From: Takifugu bimaculatus
Taxonomy: Eukaryota > Chordata > Actinopteri > Tetraodontiformes > Tetraodontidae
Reading direction: 5' to 3'
Length of the DNA stretch: 64,000 bases
Assembly (NCBI GenBank): GCA_004026145.2
Contig: CP034985.2
Coordinates: 13,475,695 to 13,539,694 of the forward strand
Position 1 is the stretch's first letter, and every line of letters starts with the position of its first letter. The position numbers and the translations under genes were made by a program. Below the pieces are notes generated by a model. That model was not told the origin of the DNA and did no database searches. It saw only the letters and a list, made by a program, of their open reading frames with translations. Of this stretch, positions 14,201 to 25,067 are shown in pieces.

Positions 14201-17200
14201 TATACGTTCTACTGTCCTCAACCTGGAATAAGTTTAGAGATACAAATCTATTACAGGTGAACTAGAACCTAATCCAAATGCACTTTTAAAAAGTTTGAAC
14301 TTCTTTACCTGGAATTCAGGGTGTCCAGCACCAGCGTCTGGGTCACAGAGGAAGGAGATGAGTGTAGACCTGGCTGTGTGTCTGTCATCGTTATACTGAG
14401 AACCGTTACTGTAAACCAGCTGAATCAGGCCGTCATAGTAAGACAGACGAGCGTTCGCTTGCCCCAGACTCCAGGCTCTAAAGGAGGGGACAATGGTTTC
14501 AGAGTCGCCATAGCAACCACGCAGTAACAGAAAATGACTTGATGGAGTCGGGTCGTTTAAGCTCCAGCTCACCTCTCAGAAACTCCCGGCTTCTGTTCGG
14601 CCTGACAGGCCCCCGAGGTTTCAGGACAGCCAGCAGCTTTGACAGTACCGCACACATTGATGTAGTAGTTGTACTTGTCACCTTTCAGGGTGTAGAAGTC
14701 ACCGTCAGCTTTGGTGAGGGGAGATAAGTCGAAGGAGAGGTCTGTGGAATGACAAATAAAGGTGTGGAAGTTAACATACTTGGAATTCCTCTCCCTGTGA
14801 TGTCATCCTCATCCTATAGCTCATAAGTTCATTCGTTTGTACTTCTTCATATGTTTTCTTTATGAAGAACAAAGTATTAAAAAGCTTTGTAGGAACTTTT
14901 TTGTGTGCAAAATTTGAAGATTTGAGTAGGGAATTACTTAAGTGCAAAGACATTCGGCATCAAGTGAAAGTGCAGCATTGTAGCCGGCTTACATATGTTT
15001 TACTTTTCTACACCTTTCGGTCATTTTCTTGTGCAACATTCACTCAAGTCGTACCAGCTTGAGGATCCTCAACCCTGCAGTCGTCTCCCTGCGTCTTTGA
15101 GAGAACACAAGCAGCACCGGTGTACCACTCCAGCTCATACACACAGCTATCAGACTGCAATGCTGCGAAGGATGGGAGCACTCTCCAGGTCTCCTGCAAG
15201 AGGAAGAGATCATAATAATGATAGAAGGGAAAACTGTTGAAATGTATGATTGAGGATGACCTAATCTGCTTTATTCTACCTGGTTTGCACTTCAGTGTCA
15301 GGATGGTTCGGATCCGCTTCCTCTTGCTGTTGCAAAAACTTCCATCTGAATAGACGAGTCTGATGTCACTTCCTATTTGGGTCTTCTGAGGAGATGAGAG
15401 AAAGCTGCCCAGACTGATGGAATTATTTTTCTTATCTGAAGACAGAGAGATAATCATTAAATCTCGACAACCATCAAAAACAGCTCTTCTTCCATGTGAC
15501 TCTTACCCACGGCACAGATTGATGCATTTACGGGGCAGCCGACAGCAGCTCCCGAGTGGACCACCTTGTGACAGACGTTCAGATAGAAACGAGATTCCGA
15601 CTTTGGAGATTGAGCATCCACTACCTCCCAGTTTCCACTGGCCTCGGGGCCTGAAATGGAGTGAGGGAGACAGCAAGTGTTATTGTAAATAGTAATAATG
15701 GATGTTCGCTGAATTGAAAAAATCCAATGTGATTTGACAATCCAGTAAATCCAATCTGTCATTGCCTCTACTACACCCATCAGGGTGATCTTTGGCCATT
15801 GTGGTAAAATTGACAGAGAATTTAACATTTATTGTTCCCACTGGAAATCCTGAAGCAGCGGGTCTCACTATCATGCAGCAAACAAAACAAAACAAAAAAA
15901 ACTCACCAGGGAATCTTGTGAGTGGTGAAAGGTCGTAATGTTTGTTCCCGTCCCGAACTTGACACAGCAAATCCTCCTTCTCTTTTGCACAGGCGAACGC
16001 CGTCTCCCAGTTAAAGTAGTAAGTGCAGTCCGTCTCGCCAGTGAAAACTGGAGATCCCCGCCCACCATTGGCTGCAGACAACATCAAGAACTCTTATTTT
16101 CATAATCTTACTGAATGAAGTACCCCACTGAGAATCAGAACTTTACTGCAACTTTCCACAAAAGCTGCTGCATCACAAAAAATTCTGCACGATGTTGGAG
16201 ACTCAACGGCAGCATGTCAGGGTAACGTGGCCTTGGCTCGTGGCCAGTGTAATTGTTTTTCCCACCACCGGGTGGTGCTACACTCAAAATAAAACGATAG
16301 AATTATGAAAAGCAGATTCTCACATGCAGTCTTGTTGCACTCAAAGTTGATGATGGTCATTCTCTCAAAGCCTGAGGAGCACTGGGATCCACCTGGGTAA
16401 ATCAAAATCAGATCTCCATCTGAATACCTGAAGAAAAGGTAGGGGAGGGAGGACAGAAATGATTAGGACCTGCTGAGATTAAACACCATCCTTTGGCCAA
16501 TAACCCATTAATTTACTATTCCTGCAGCCAGAATCACAATAGATGTGGTGGGAAAAGTGCCGTTCAAATTTTGGATAAAAGAAAAGTTCATTTAGAAAGC
16601 TTCTTTGACCCTCTTCACCAACTGTTATAAAATAATACCGTAGAGTCTGGTTCCTGTATCTTCCAGCCACCTTCGACAGCCCTCCGGTCGCCTTCACCTG
16701 GCAGGAGGATATGAAACTATCTTGGCCACATTCGTCGGTGGCAACTTCTCCACACACGTTCAGGTAGTAGATGTAGCTTTCAGCTCCGCCGCTGGGTCCG
16801 GAGGGCGCGCTGTATGGAACATCTGTGGCTGTGGACACACATTGTTCAGGCAGCCATATTTGAATAGTGCCATCAATAGACTCATCCAAAGCCAAGAGTA
16901 CAGTTTCTTCAGAGAAGGATCCACTTACAGGCCATGGTGAGTGGCGTTAGATCGATGGACAGATCGTGCTGCTCGCTGTTCAGTGTGCAGCTGTGGCTCT
17001 CCAAATAGTCTCGGTGACAGGCGTACTCGGTCACCCACTCGATCTCATATCGACAGTTGGAATCTGCTGTCATTTTAGGACTGCTGCCCTGTGAGGACAG
17101 ATTAAAACCACATAAAAGAGTGCAGCTTAGTAAAAGGACAGTGTCAGCGAGTGTGCTGCTGTGCGTGTTTCCGCCAGCAGAGGGCAGAAAACAGCCTCCA

Positions 17201-20200
17201 TTAGTTGCATGAGGAAATCATGTTTTGATAGATCACAGAATGCTACCACAGCTGGCGACCAAGTAAGATGTCATATTTTAGGGAAGCCAGGGGAGCCCTG
17301 AGAGAGTTCTGAATCTAATTATGAATGAGAGCTAAACCGTCCTCTGAAATTTTGAGGGTTAGTTTAGTACACGCAAATGAAGGAAACGAAGGCCATGTCT
17401 GCAGATGATTCAGGTTTCTGACACCCACCTGATATCTGCGTGATGGGCAGACGAATGTGATGCTGACAGCTGGAACGTGTTCTTTGCAGATTTCTGGACT
17501 AGAGGAATCTGCGTCGACTTCATACTGCAGCCTCAATCTGGAAGGCATCAGAAACCCCCCCCAGTAGATAAATATCCATCTAATACAGACTAAAGAAAAC
17601 AGCCTTCATCAACGTGCAGATACCTGTCGTTGGAGAGCAGCTCCAGCCGCTTTTTGGGAAACCCCATGTTGAAGGAGCCCTGACTGGTGACCAGGCAGGC
17701 TGCAGAACCTTCTGGACAGGATTTACCAGGCAGGTCTGAAAAATAAAGACAATGGTTAAAAAGGGCTTCCAAAATAAGAATTCAAATGAAAAGATGTGGA
17801 GGAAACTATAAATTCAGTCGTCTCGTCGCGTGTTGCCCAACTCACTGAGGCTCCGGCAGATGTTGATGTAGAAGTCAATGCTGTCGTCACCGTCGTCCAC
17901 CAGAATGCCGTCGCTCACTTTGACCAACGGGCTGAGGTCGTGCTTCTTGCCGTCCGTGTCGAACACGTAACATGGCACCTGGACACAGCATTCATTCATC
18001 TTTTAATACGAGTCTCCTGATTTTTAACAAGCGAATATTTGACATCCATCTGTCAACTATGAGCCGAGCTGCTGTTCAGGCCATGGTCAGAAGGGGGAGA
18101 CAAAACAAACTAAACTAAGTGGTGCCTGGGTGCATAAGAAAGTTGAAATGATCAGGCATGTTTTCACAATGTCAGAACTTTGCCATCTCATTGCGTCCTC
18201 TCACATTCTCGCATCATCAACCCACTGGTCACATGACCCCCACTTACCTCCTTTTGTGGCTTGAACTTATTGTTCTTGCAGGCGGTGTAGGTCCTCCACT
18301 CGAAGTAATGAACACACTGAGACACAGCGACAAACTCTGGTGTCCCCTAAAACAAAAAAAAAGATTTAAAAATTCAACAAAACGTGCAGATAGATAAATA
18401 ATGGGAGCGTTGCCTTTTCCAAATAAAACTAATTTCCTGAACATTCATCTGCCTCAAAACCAACTATGAAATGATTGTTTCTTTAGCTTCCGATTGTTGA
18501 GTTTCTTTGAAAACCACATTTGTTTCCCCCATTTTGACACAAAGGCGTCCCCCTCAGTCTGACTCGACAGGAAGCAGCGTGTAAATGTCAGCCCAACATG
18601 AATGGCACCCACAAACCAGACTCAAGCGCTGTCACATGCACGCACACAGACTTAAAGTTTTAATTAAATCAAAGGTAGGTGCCGCCATCTTTCACAGCTC
18701 CTGGAACATTATGGACCATCACGGAGCCTCACCATGGTTTTCCCGCACTGGAAGCTGAAGCTGGTCTGAACGGTGTTGATGCCTTCCTGACATTTTGTGG
18801 TGGTGTTGAAGTCCAGAACCTGACCGGAGAGCTTCTGCAGAGACAGATCACCTGCAGGAGCATCAGAACAACGTCAGAGGCTGAAGTCCATCACACACAC
18901 ACCAGAAGAGGAAGAGGAGAGAGGACGAGGACTTGTTTAAAAGGAGCTGGATGTTAGCGTTAATGTCAGGAGGAAACATGAAGGGTTCGTTCCCAGACGG
19001 TGACCTTGTCTGGCCTCTCGCTCTGTAAACAAGATTTTAAAAACAGCCAAGGCCTCATCATCATCTGTCATGGAAGGGAAAAAAACCAGACAACAGCAGT
19101 GGGAATCGGTTAAACCAACTCACAGCAGGTCAAGCAACCAAAAGCAGAACTCCTGGGTCCTGGTGTGGAAGCAGGATTATTACTGATCAACTGTGAACCA
19201 TGACACCAAAACCAGCCTACTGCAGCAGGACGGACAGAATGTCTCAATCAAGTCTCAGATGGAATCATTTATGTTTCTTCTACTTCTCCTCATAAAAATG
19301 AGGAACCGACTGATCACAAGCCCGTTAACTGAGCTAAAATCAGGACACCAGATTGATCAGCTTTTCTCAGTTCTGCTTCTGATGCCTCAGAGCTTGAGAA
19401 GTGTGTAATGTCTGATGATATGACCACAGACCACACATGTGATCAGCAGGCTATTTCATCATTCATTTTTACTTTCACTTTTCCCACGACTGAACTATCC
19501 TGACCTGGAGGACTTCAACACTAAGAATAAAATGGAAAAACAGGGTCAGAGACTTGAGTTTGCTGGTTTCAGATCCATTTTGAGGAACTCAGTTAGGAGG
19601 TGGACAAACAGATTTCATGAGGACACGGCCTGGTTCCAGGACACTGGACTTCTTTAAAAACACAACAAAATAAAATCCAAAACCTCTGAAACCTCAATGG
19701 ATCAGGGTACTGATGCAGAAAAATGTGGAGCAGATCTGAAATAGATAGCGTGACTGATGTCAGGAATCGTCACGGTAACAATGGAAATTTAACTCTGACA
19801 GGAAAATGTTGCAAAAAACAGTAACAATCAGATCACATTAGTGAGAATTCCAACTGATAAAATACCAAATGGATTTTTATATTTTACAGGGAAGATAAAC
19901 GAGATATTTTCTGCTAAAAAGAAAAGATGACGATGTAAAAAAACCAGTTTCTAAATCAATAACTGTGCTGATGTTCAATAATATGAACAGAAATAAAAGG
20001 AAACTGATCAATGCTGACAAACTTCATCAGACACAGATCTGCAGGACATTTAAGGATTCATTAACTGATTCTTCAGGTTACAGGAACTAAAAGTGCTGAT
20101 AACTCTGGCTGACTGGTCTTCTCAGCACTTGATGACATCATTCTCCTAAACCTCATGGCTGATTTCTTACCTGTAAGAGGGAAAAAAGGTTCAACTGGAT

Positions 20201-21836
20201 TATTTCCACTGAAGTTTGATAAGAGAAAGAAGTGTGATTATCCTAAGTGATTCTAACATGTAAGAAGACAGCTCAGAGCAAAAACTGTTACGAGACCATA
20301 AACATGTTTATGTGGAAAACACGTAAGATCACATGATTTCAGGACATTTGACAGCTGTCCCTGTGGATTTGGTGTGTTTTTTCTGTTAAAAACACCAATA
20401 AACCAAAACAACACCGTCACGCTCCCAACAATGACGTTTCTTGTGCCGAGCCCCGAGGCCTGAAACGTCCGTCTGTCTGTGTGTCACGAGACAGATGAGA
20501 AGAACTCAGAAATGGAGGACAGATTATCACACATGTGTGTATGTGTTGCAACCATCATACCACAACACTGTTACATTTGTTTCCATGACAGTCCTGTCTG
20601 ACTGCACCACATCACCAAATCCACCGCCACTGTTACACCGCTGATGCCTTCAAAGTGTTTTTGCGTTACACAATCGAAGCTCTTGATCATTTTTGCTGTT
20701 GTCATCTGTAGTTTTGCTGTACTCACCGACAGACTGGTACGTATTGGTGCTGAGGTTCTGGGCACACACGGCGACATCTGGACCACAGCTGGTTGGTGGC
20801 GAGGACTCGCAGAGCTTCAGCGTGTAGATGACATTACTATCTTTATCTATGGCCTCCCATGTGTAGCTGCAGCACAAGTCAAGTCAATAGAATGATTAAA
20901 AACAATAACTGTAGAATAATACTGAAGGAAAAGTTGTGATTAAGGTTAAGTATTGTTAGAAATATGAAATGATGTCACAAGTGCAGTTAAACATTGATCA
21001 AGTCTCCAGTGAACCATCAGGGCTACTAAAGCTAGAAAAACAAACAGAGCAGCAAAATGCAACCAGGCCAACCTTACAGGTTAAGTAAGCACATTTTTGT
21101 TTTTTAAGCACATTTACATATTTACATTGCAGCTGCATCAACGCAGCCTCGCTTACAACACTAATACAGTGTTCACCCGTGCCTTTATCAGATGGTTGTG
21201 TCACAGTTGTCAGGCTTCTTATTTAACTAGGCTAACGTTTATCGAGCTGTGGCATCCATGCTAACAGTTAGCTACAGCCCCCCCCACCCCCCACCCCGCC
21301 TGATAAGAACGTCCACTGGCTGCTCACTTTTAACGGCATGAATTAGCTTCGCAGCTTACTAATTAATAAGTATTAGCTCGTTAGCTAGCTCATCTAAACT
21401 TACGAGAGGCCACCTTTTATGAGCGTGTATTTAAAGTGCGGCGTGAATTTAGAAACGTCAACGAAAGTTGAAATTGAAACCGGAACACAAAGCGGAGTCT
21501 GGAGCTACATTTCATAAGAGACGTCTCCTCCGTGGCGATATCGTCCGAACGTGCGCAAGAGAGGACATATGACGAAAGGTTCGAGTCACATTTAAAACCA
21601 CTGAAGGACATTGGTGTTAAGAAGACGTGATGGCACGCTATCGTCCTCAGCGTCACTGGTTCTGTTTTCAGCAGAAGTGCGTGTCGGAGGTGTGTTTGTT
21701 ACCTGCAGAGGTCCCGGTACCACAGGCTGTCGTCCCCAGCAGCCGCGGACCGGACTGGCGAACATACCAGGAAGGCCAATAACCATAGAAGCAGCTTCAG
21801 AGACGGACGAGGGCCGCGTTTATCTCGAAATAACAT
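4222..21836 (-). CDS. igf2r: Cation-independent mannose-6-phosphate receptor / IGF2 receptor, 50 coding exons, three apparent frame breaks
   Basis: Type I membrane receptor that carries mannose-6-phosphate-tagged lysosomal hydrolases from Golgi and cell surface to endosomes. Signal peptide, 15 extracellular MRH repeats, fibronectin II module in repeat 13, one TM segment and a sorting tail are all present. The start at 21836 is chosen because it leads straight into the signal peptide. Exons, transcript order: 21703-21836, 20727-20866, 18733-18851, 18248-18346, 17846-17978, 17624-17735, 17429-17537, 16929-17088, 16639-16822, 16324-16427, 15907-16071, 15507-15650, 15280-15435, 15055-15193, 14573-14741, 14309-14477, 14107-14222, 13870-14023, 13583-13760, 13398-13493, 13208-13309, 12968-13130, 12651-12827, 12427-12573, 12113-12291, 11868-11955, 11279-11488, 11072-11202, 10769-10872, 10511-10635, 10245-10435, 10027-10153, 9796-9927, 9039-9198, 8858-8966, 8566-8782, 8284-8433, 8054-8212, 7612-7822, 7383-7535, 6866-7100, 6601-6737, 6379-6496, 5881-6027, 5610-5794, 5353-5539, 5129-5272, 4977-5046, 4506-4790, 4222-4377. 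The coding sum is 7,479 nt; less one base in each odd exon it is 2,491 codons plus stop, the human precursor length. Confidence 0.95.
7383..7535 (-). other. igf2r: igf2r fibronectin type II exon (repeat 13)
   Basis: A separate 153-nt phase 1-1 exon encodes the FNII insert, with the core [17 protein letters not shown] followed by [10 protein letters not shown] and KWGFC. The four cysteines and the aromatic residues of the module are present. In mammals this insert sits in repeat 13 and is thought to stabilise IGF2 binding by neighbouring repeat 11. Confidence 0.9.
8566..8782 (-). other. igf2r: igf2r exon 36 with +1 frame break
   Basis: The exon starts in phase 0 (CEQT joins [10 protein letters not shown]) and must end in phase 0 (DDGPPV joins DIGRTTSG), but it is 217 nt, one more than a multiple of three. 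The frame read from the start holds to TGYYT; the frame needed at the end resumes at about [13 protein letters not shown]. The switch is near plus position 8707. Splice sites on both sides are canonical. Confidence 0.8.
11562..11821. mobile_element. pogo/Tigger-type MITE in an igf2r intron
   Basis: This is a 260-bp non-autonomous element flanked by TA duplications (11560-11561 and 11822-11823). The terminal inverted repeats both start CAGTGATCCCTCG and continue as TTTATCGCGG on one end and CTATATCGC on the other. The inside is AT-rich and has no reading frame. It lies in the intron between exons 27 and 26, clear of the splice sites. TA target, CAGTG ends and lack of coding capacity fit a pogo-like mariner superfamily MITE. 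Confidence 0.85.
12382..12407. repeat. (TG)n microsatellite in an igf2r intron
   Basis: About 13 uninterrupted TG units lie in the short intron between exons 25 and 24. Similar short tracts in igf2r introns are at 6345-6375 and 6830-6848. Confidence 0.9.
13583..13760 (-). other. igf2r: igf2r exon 19 with +1 frame break
   Basis: Exon 18 ends in phase 0 (MKYEQ) and exon 20 starts in phase 0 ([10 protein letters not shown]), so this exon should be a multiple of three; it is 178 nt. The upstream frame reads well to [12 protein letters not shown]; the downstream frame reads [20 protein letters not shown]. The switch is near plus position 13646. Splice sites are canonical. Confidence 0.82.
15055..15193 (-). 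other. igf2r: igf2r exon 14 with +1 frame break
   Basis: The exon is entered in phase 1 (CKPG) and reads [12 protein letters not shown], matching the human DLESAPVLR region. It then hits TGA TAG. The frame one base on reads [17 protein letters not shown] and exits in phase 1 into exon 15 as required. The length of 139 nt is therefore one too many. The switch is near plus position 15155. Skipping one base keeps the same spacing between the LR and the cysteine as in the human protein. Confidence 0.85.
18852..20726. other. igf2r intron 2, longest intron of the gene
   Basis: The 1,875-bp intron is AT-rich and poor in CpG. No exon, element or strong repeat is seen. In mouse the equivalent intron holds the CpG-island promoter of the antisense Airn RNA; nothing like it is visible here. 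Confidence 0.6.
20867..21702. other. igf2r intron 1
   Basis: The 836-bp intron has no exon or element that can be supported. It contains a C-run tract at about 21279-21299 (G-rich on the coding strand) that could form a quadruplex-type structure. Confidence 0.5.
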
Positions 21837-22598
21837 GTTTACCGTGCGTGGAGCTAAACTAGGACGACATGATACAGCAGAGGCTGCGCGCTCCAGCTCA
21901 GGAGGAAGTGAATGCGCCACATGACAAGACGTCACATGACTGTCACGAGGCCTGAATGATGCGGCGTTCATGGTCTGTCTTTATTTAGCTGAAGCTGAAC
22001 GAATTAAAAAAAATCGCTGCTGCAAAATAAATGTAGACAAAACCCTTTTTAGTAATCGAATTATGATTTCTTGTTGCAGGAGGCAACTCTGACTTAATTG
22101 CCTTTCGTTTTTTACTCTATGGAGCACTAGGACGTCACATGACATAGGTCAGTTATATGATCTAACATGAATCGTCGTTTATCAATTAAAATTTTAATAT
22201 AATAAACAAATGAAAGTTTACTTGGAGCTTCCTATAGAGTGAATGGTTTGATGTCATACTACGTCATCTAGTGGCCATTCTTCTCTATGAAGGAGGATAT
22301 CACATTGTTTAAAGAGAAAACGTTCAAAGATCTAAAACTCTGTATTGGCCTGTTTTATTATTTAAATTATGTGCTAGCAGAAGCAGTGATCCCTGGACAC
22401 TGCAGTAATACAATAAAGTGAAATAAAGAGTTTATGTAAAAGTTCAAACCACCGGTTTTGCGTCATATCCGATTGTCTGTGTCGCCCTCTACAGGCTAGA
22501 CATAGAATGGTTATAATTAGACAACAGATTACACCTGTACAGGTATATAAAGGGGTTTTTTCCTTTGTATTCAATCTCTGTTGAATAGCAGGGGCACA
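21837..22598. promoter_or_regulatory. Divergent upstream region of igf2r and the astacin gene, with TATA box
   Basis: About 760 bp separate the igf2r start codon (minus) from the astacin start codon (plus). A clear TATATAAAG box at 22544-22552 lies some 50 bases before the astacin ATG, giving a very short 5'UTR, typical of tissue-restricted secreted enzymes. No TATA box is seen on the igf2r side, as expected for a housekeeping gene. A second open frame running into the igf2r start from 21971 is read as upstream sequence, since it would put 45 residues before the signal peptide. Confidence 0.65.
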
Positions 22599-25032
22599 AT
22601 GTGGCTCTTGGTATTTATCTGCATTTGGACAGGTAAAAACATGAATGATTGTGATTTTTTTTTTTTTTCCAATGTCCTCAGTTTGTGATTTCTCTTCAAT
22701 CAGCTGGATGTGTCCCCATTAACCAAAACCAGGAGGTCGGACCTTCTGTTTCAGGTTGGACCTTCACTTGTTGCTGCAACATAAAGTACAATTAAGTGGA
22801 TTTGAGCTATGTTAATGTGATGATTTGTTTTCAACAGTTGGTGAAATCTTGAACGGCACGCTGTATGTAGAAAGTCCTTCTGCAGGTTTGTGTCCACATT
22901 TATGATAACGCATTTATGGTTGTCATGATCATGCTTGTGCGACCAGGAAGTAGTGAACTAACTGGACTGAATTTCTTGTTGTCAGTTGGTGAAATCTCCT
23001 TCAATGTCACCCAGAACAAAACAACTTCTACTCTAGGTTGGTATGAAAAATAAAATAAAAACAAAAATCCTTAGATGATTAATAGAACAACTTCATGTAA
23101 AAGACAAAAATGTAAACAAGGTAAAATAAAAGGTATTTCTTGCTTTTTCCTTTCTGCAGATTTTAATCTAACAGATGAGGGTTTTTTTTATTTTATGTAA
23201 GTTTCCAGATGAGGAAATTTTTGACTTGGCTGAACATTTTGCAGGTTCAGTGTTGGTGCCAGGATTTGCCAGCCCAGAGACCATAGCAGGTAAATTTAAT
23301 CTTTAATATAGCAAAAAATTAAAGACTTGTGGCATACATGCAATGATTTCTCTGTTGCAGATTTCAGTAATGAGCTGGCTGCTGATGAAGGAGACATTTG
23401 TTGTCGGTGAGGATCTTAAATTGGAAAATATCATTTTAAAGAGGTCAGGCGGGCAAACAAAGTTTACCTGCTGTTTGCATGCTTAGCTGTAGAGCTAATG
23501 GGCCCGTTTGGGGGGAGGGGGGAGGGGGAGAGAAACGTGGCGTAGTGGGGATATCTGGCCAGGACCACAAGTGCAGAGTAACTGAGGCATTGCTGTGGAA
23601 ATACTACTGCACAAAGTTTACCAATCAGTTTTCAGCATCTTGTAATCAGTTGAGCTCATCTTGCATAAAATGTAGTTGTATAGTCAAAGAAAATATACTT
23701 CCTACATATGGTTGAGACTACTGTAGTTAAAAGCTGGGCAGGATTGTGAATGTAAATTTGGTCACATTAGCATTAACTTCAGCAGATAAATCTCCACACT
23801 TTTTTTAACAATATTTTGACTTTTTGGTCAAGTAGTTGGATCATTTCAGATGCTGGGAAAGTTTTAAGAACATTTTAAAAGTAAGAATTGTTAATGAATT
23901 TTAGGAGAACAGGAACGCCTTGAAGAACGTGTGGGGGGATGCCACTGTTCCCTACGTCATTGATCAGTCACTGGGTAGGTTCTGGATTTTCTGAGGACAA
24001 TTGTACACATGCAACAATCTGTAATTTATTTTTTTTTTCCTCCTGATAGCTGATCGGAAGACTGAAGTCCAGGAGGCTTTTAAGATGATCTCGGATTCTT
24101 CATGTATTCGTTTTGTTTCACATTCCACAGAGTTCAACTACTTGAAATTCCTTGATGGCTCAGGGTGAGCTTGACCTTCCTGTTTTAGTCCATTGACCGT
24201 CTAAAGTGAGGAGAGTACTGATGGCTCACGTTGCTTTTAAATGTCTGATCAAAATGTGTAAATAAGGATATTTATTTATTTATTTTTGCATTTTTTCTTC
24301 AGTTGTGCATCTTATGTTGGTTGTCAAGGAGGAGAACAGAAGTTGTACTTCCCGAATATCTGTACGGTGGGGAACCTTTGCCATGAGATCATGCACGCTC
24401 TTGGACTGCACCATGAACACACCCGCGAGGATCGGGATCAGTACGTCACAATAGAGTGGGAGCATATCCTGAAAGGTCGGCATGGAAAAAAAGTACACTT
24501 CAAAAAAAAGTCTGGTTCAGACAGTTTCATCTTTCTGCTTCAAGGTAAAGAAAAGAACTTCAGCATCAAAAAAGGCAATACCCTAAACCTTCCATATGAC
24601 CTCAAATCCATAATGCACTATGGCGAGTAAGTCCTCGTACTGTCCTTCCTCACTGTGGCCCTGGTTGGCCTAATGGCTGAATAATCCCAGCAAGAGTGTT
24701 CTGTCTGCAGGTGGTTCTTCAGTAAAGATGGAAAACGTACGTTGTCACCAAAGACGAGTGAGCGAGACATCGGCCAGAGAGAACACCTCAGCAAGCTGGA
24801 CATCCAGAGACTGAACAAACTCTACCACTGCGGTATTCTCCTTTATTCTGTCACATGCTGCTCTCGCCTGATGTGAGGCTGTCGAGTCGGCCGGCCACGT
24901 TTCTGATCTGCTGAAATGCGTCGGTTCAATGAAACCAATATAATGGCGGTTTTCATGGTAAAAAGGCATTTTGTGTCTATAAACTAATGGCACCTTTTTC
25001 CTTTTTCAGATGAGCGGAAGCAAGAAAGGTGA
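22599..25032 (+). CDS. Astacin-family (M12A) secreted zinc metalloprotease, hatching-enzyme-like
   Basis: Secreted zinc endopeptidase. Exons: 22599-22632 (signal peptide MWLLVFICIWTG), 22704-22754, 22838-22885, 22986-23036, possibly a 21-nt exon 23160-23180, 23245-23289, 23361-23406, 23913-23974, 24050-24164, 24303-24475, 24545-24626, 24711-24832, 25010-25032. This gives 283 residues (290 with the micro-exon). The zinc site and its extension HEIMHALGLHHEHTREDRD are intact, the Met-turn is SIMHYG, and the domain ends KLYHC. The four standard astacin cysteines (SCIRF, GCASY, NICTV, YHC) are present, plus four more (CC just before RNALKN, GCQGG, LCHEIMH). There is no CUB, EGF or MAM domain, as in fish hatching enzymes and six-cysteine astacins. 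Fast divergence of the propeptide blocks exact subfamily placement. It could be an egg-envelope, gill or gut protease; the sequence does not say. Confidence 0.88.
24476..24544 (+). other. 69-bp in-frame mini-intron in the astacin gene
   Basis: The stretch begins GTCGGC and ends TTCATCTTTCTGCTTCAAG. Removing it joins EHILKG directly to KEKNFSIKKGNTLNLPYD, the uninterrupted spacing expected in astacins. It is 69 nt, has no stop in frame and would add 23 lysine-rich residues if retained. The polypyrimidine tract supports splicing; the donor is weak. Confidence 0.75.
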
Positions 25033-25061
25033 AAGGGATTCCTGATCTGAAGTGAAATTTT

Positions 25062-25067
25062 ATTAAA
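25062..25067 (+). promoter_or_regulatory. Poly(A) signal ATTAAA of the astacin gene
   Basis: ATTAAA lies 30 bases after the stop codon in a short AT-rich 3'UTR. Confidence 0.6.

Noticed and set aside
21837..21971. N-terminal extension of igf2r starting at 21971
   Set aside because: It would put 45 residues ahead of a clear signal peptide; translation from 21836 fits the family.
23401..23912. Frame break between astacin exons ending GDICCR and the RNALKN exon
   Set aside because: It appears only if the first AG (23904) is used; the acceptor AACAG ending at 23912 restores the frame and gives CCRNALKN.
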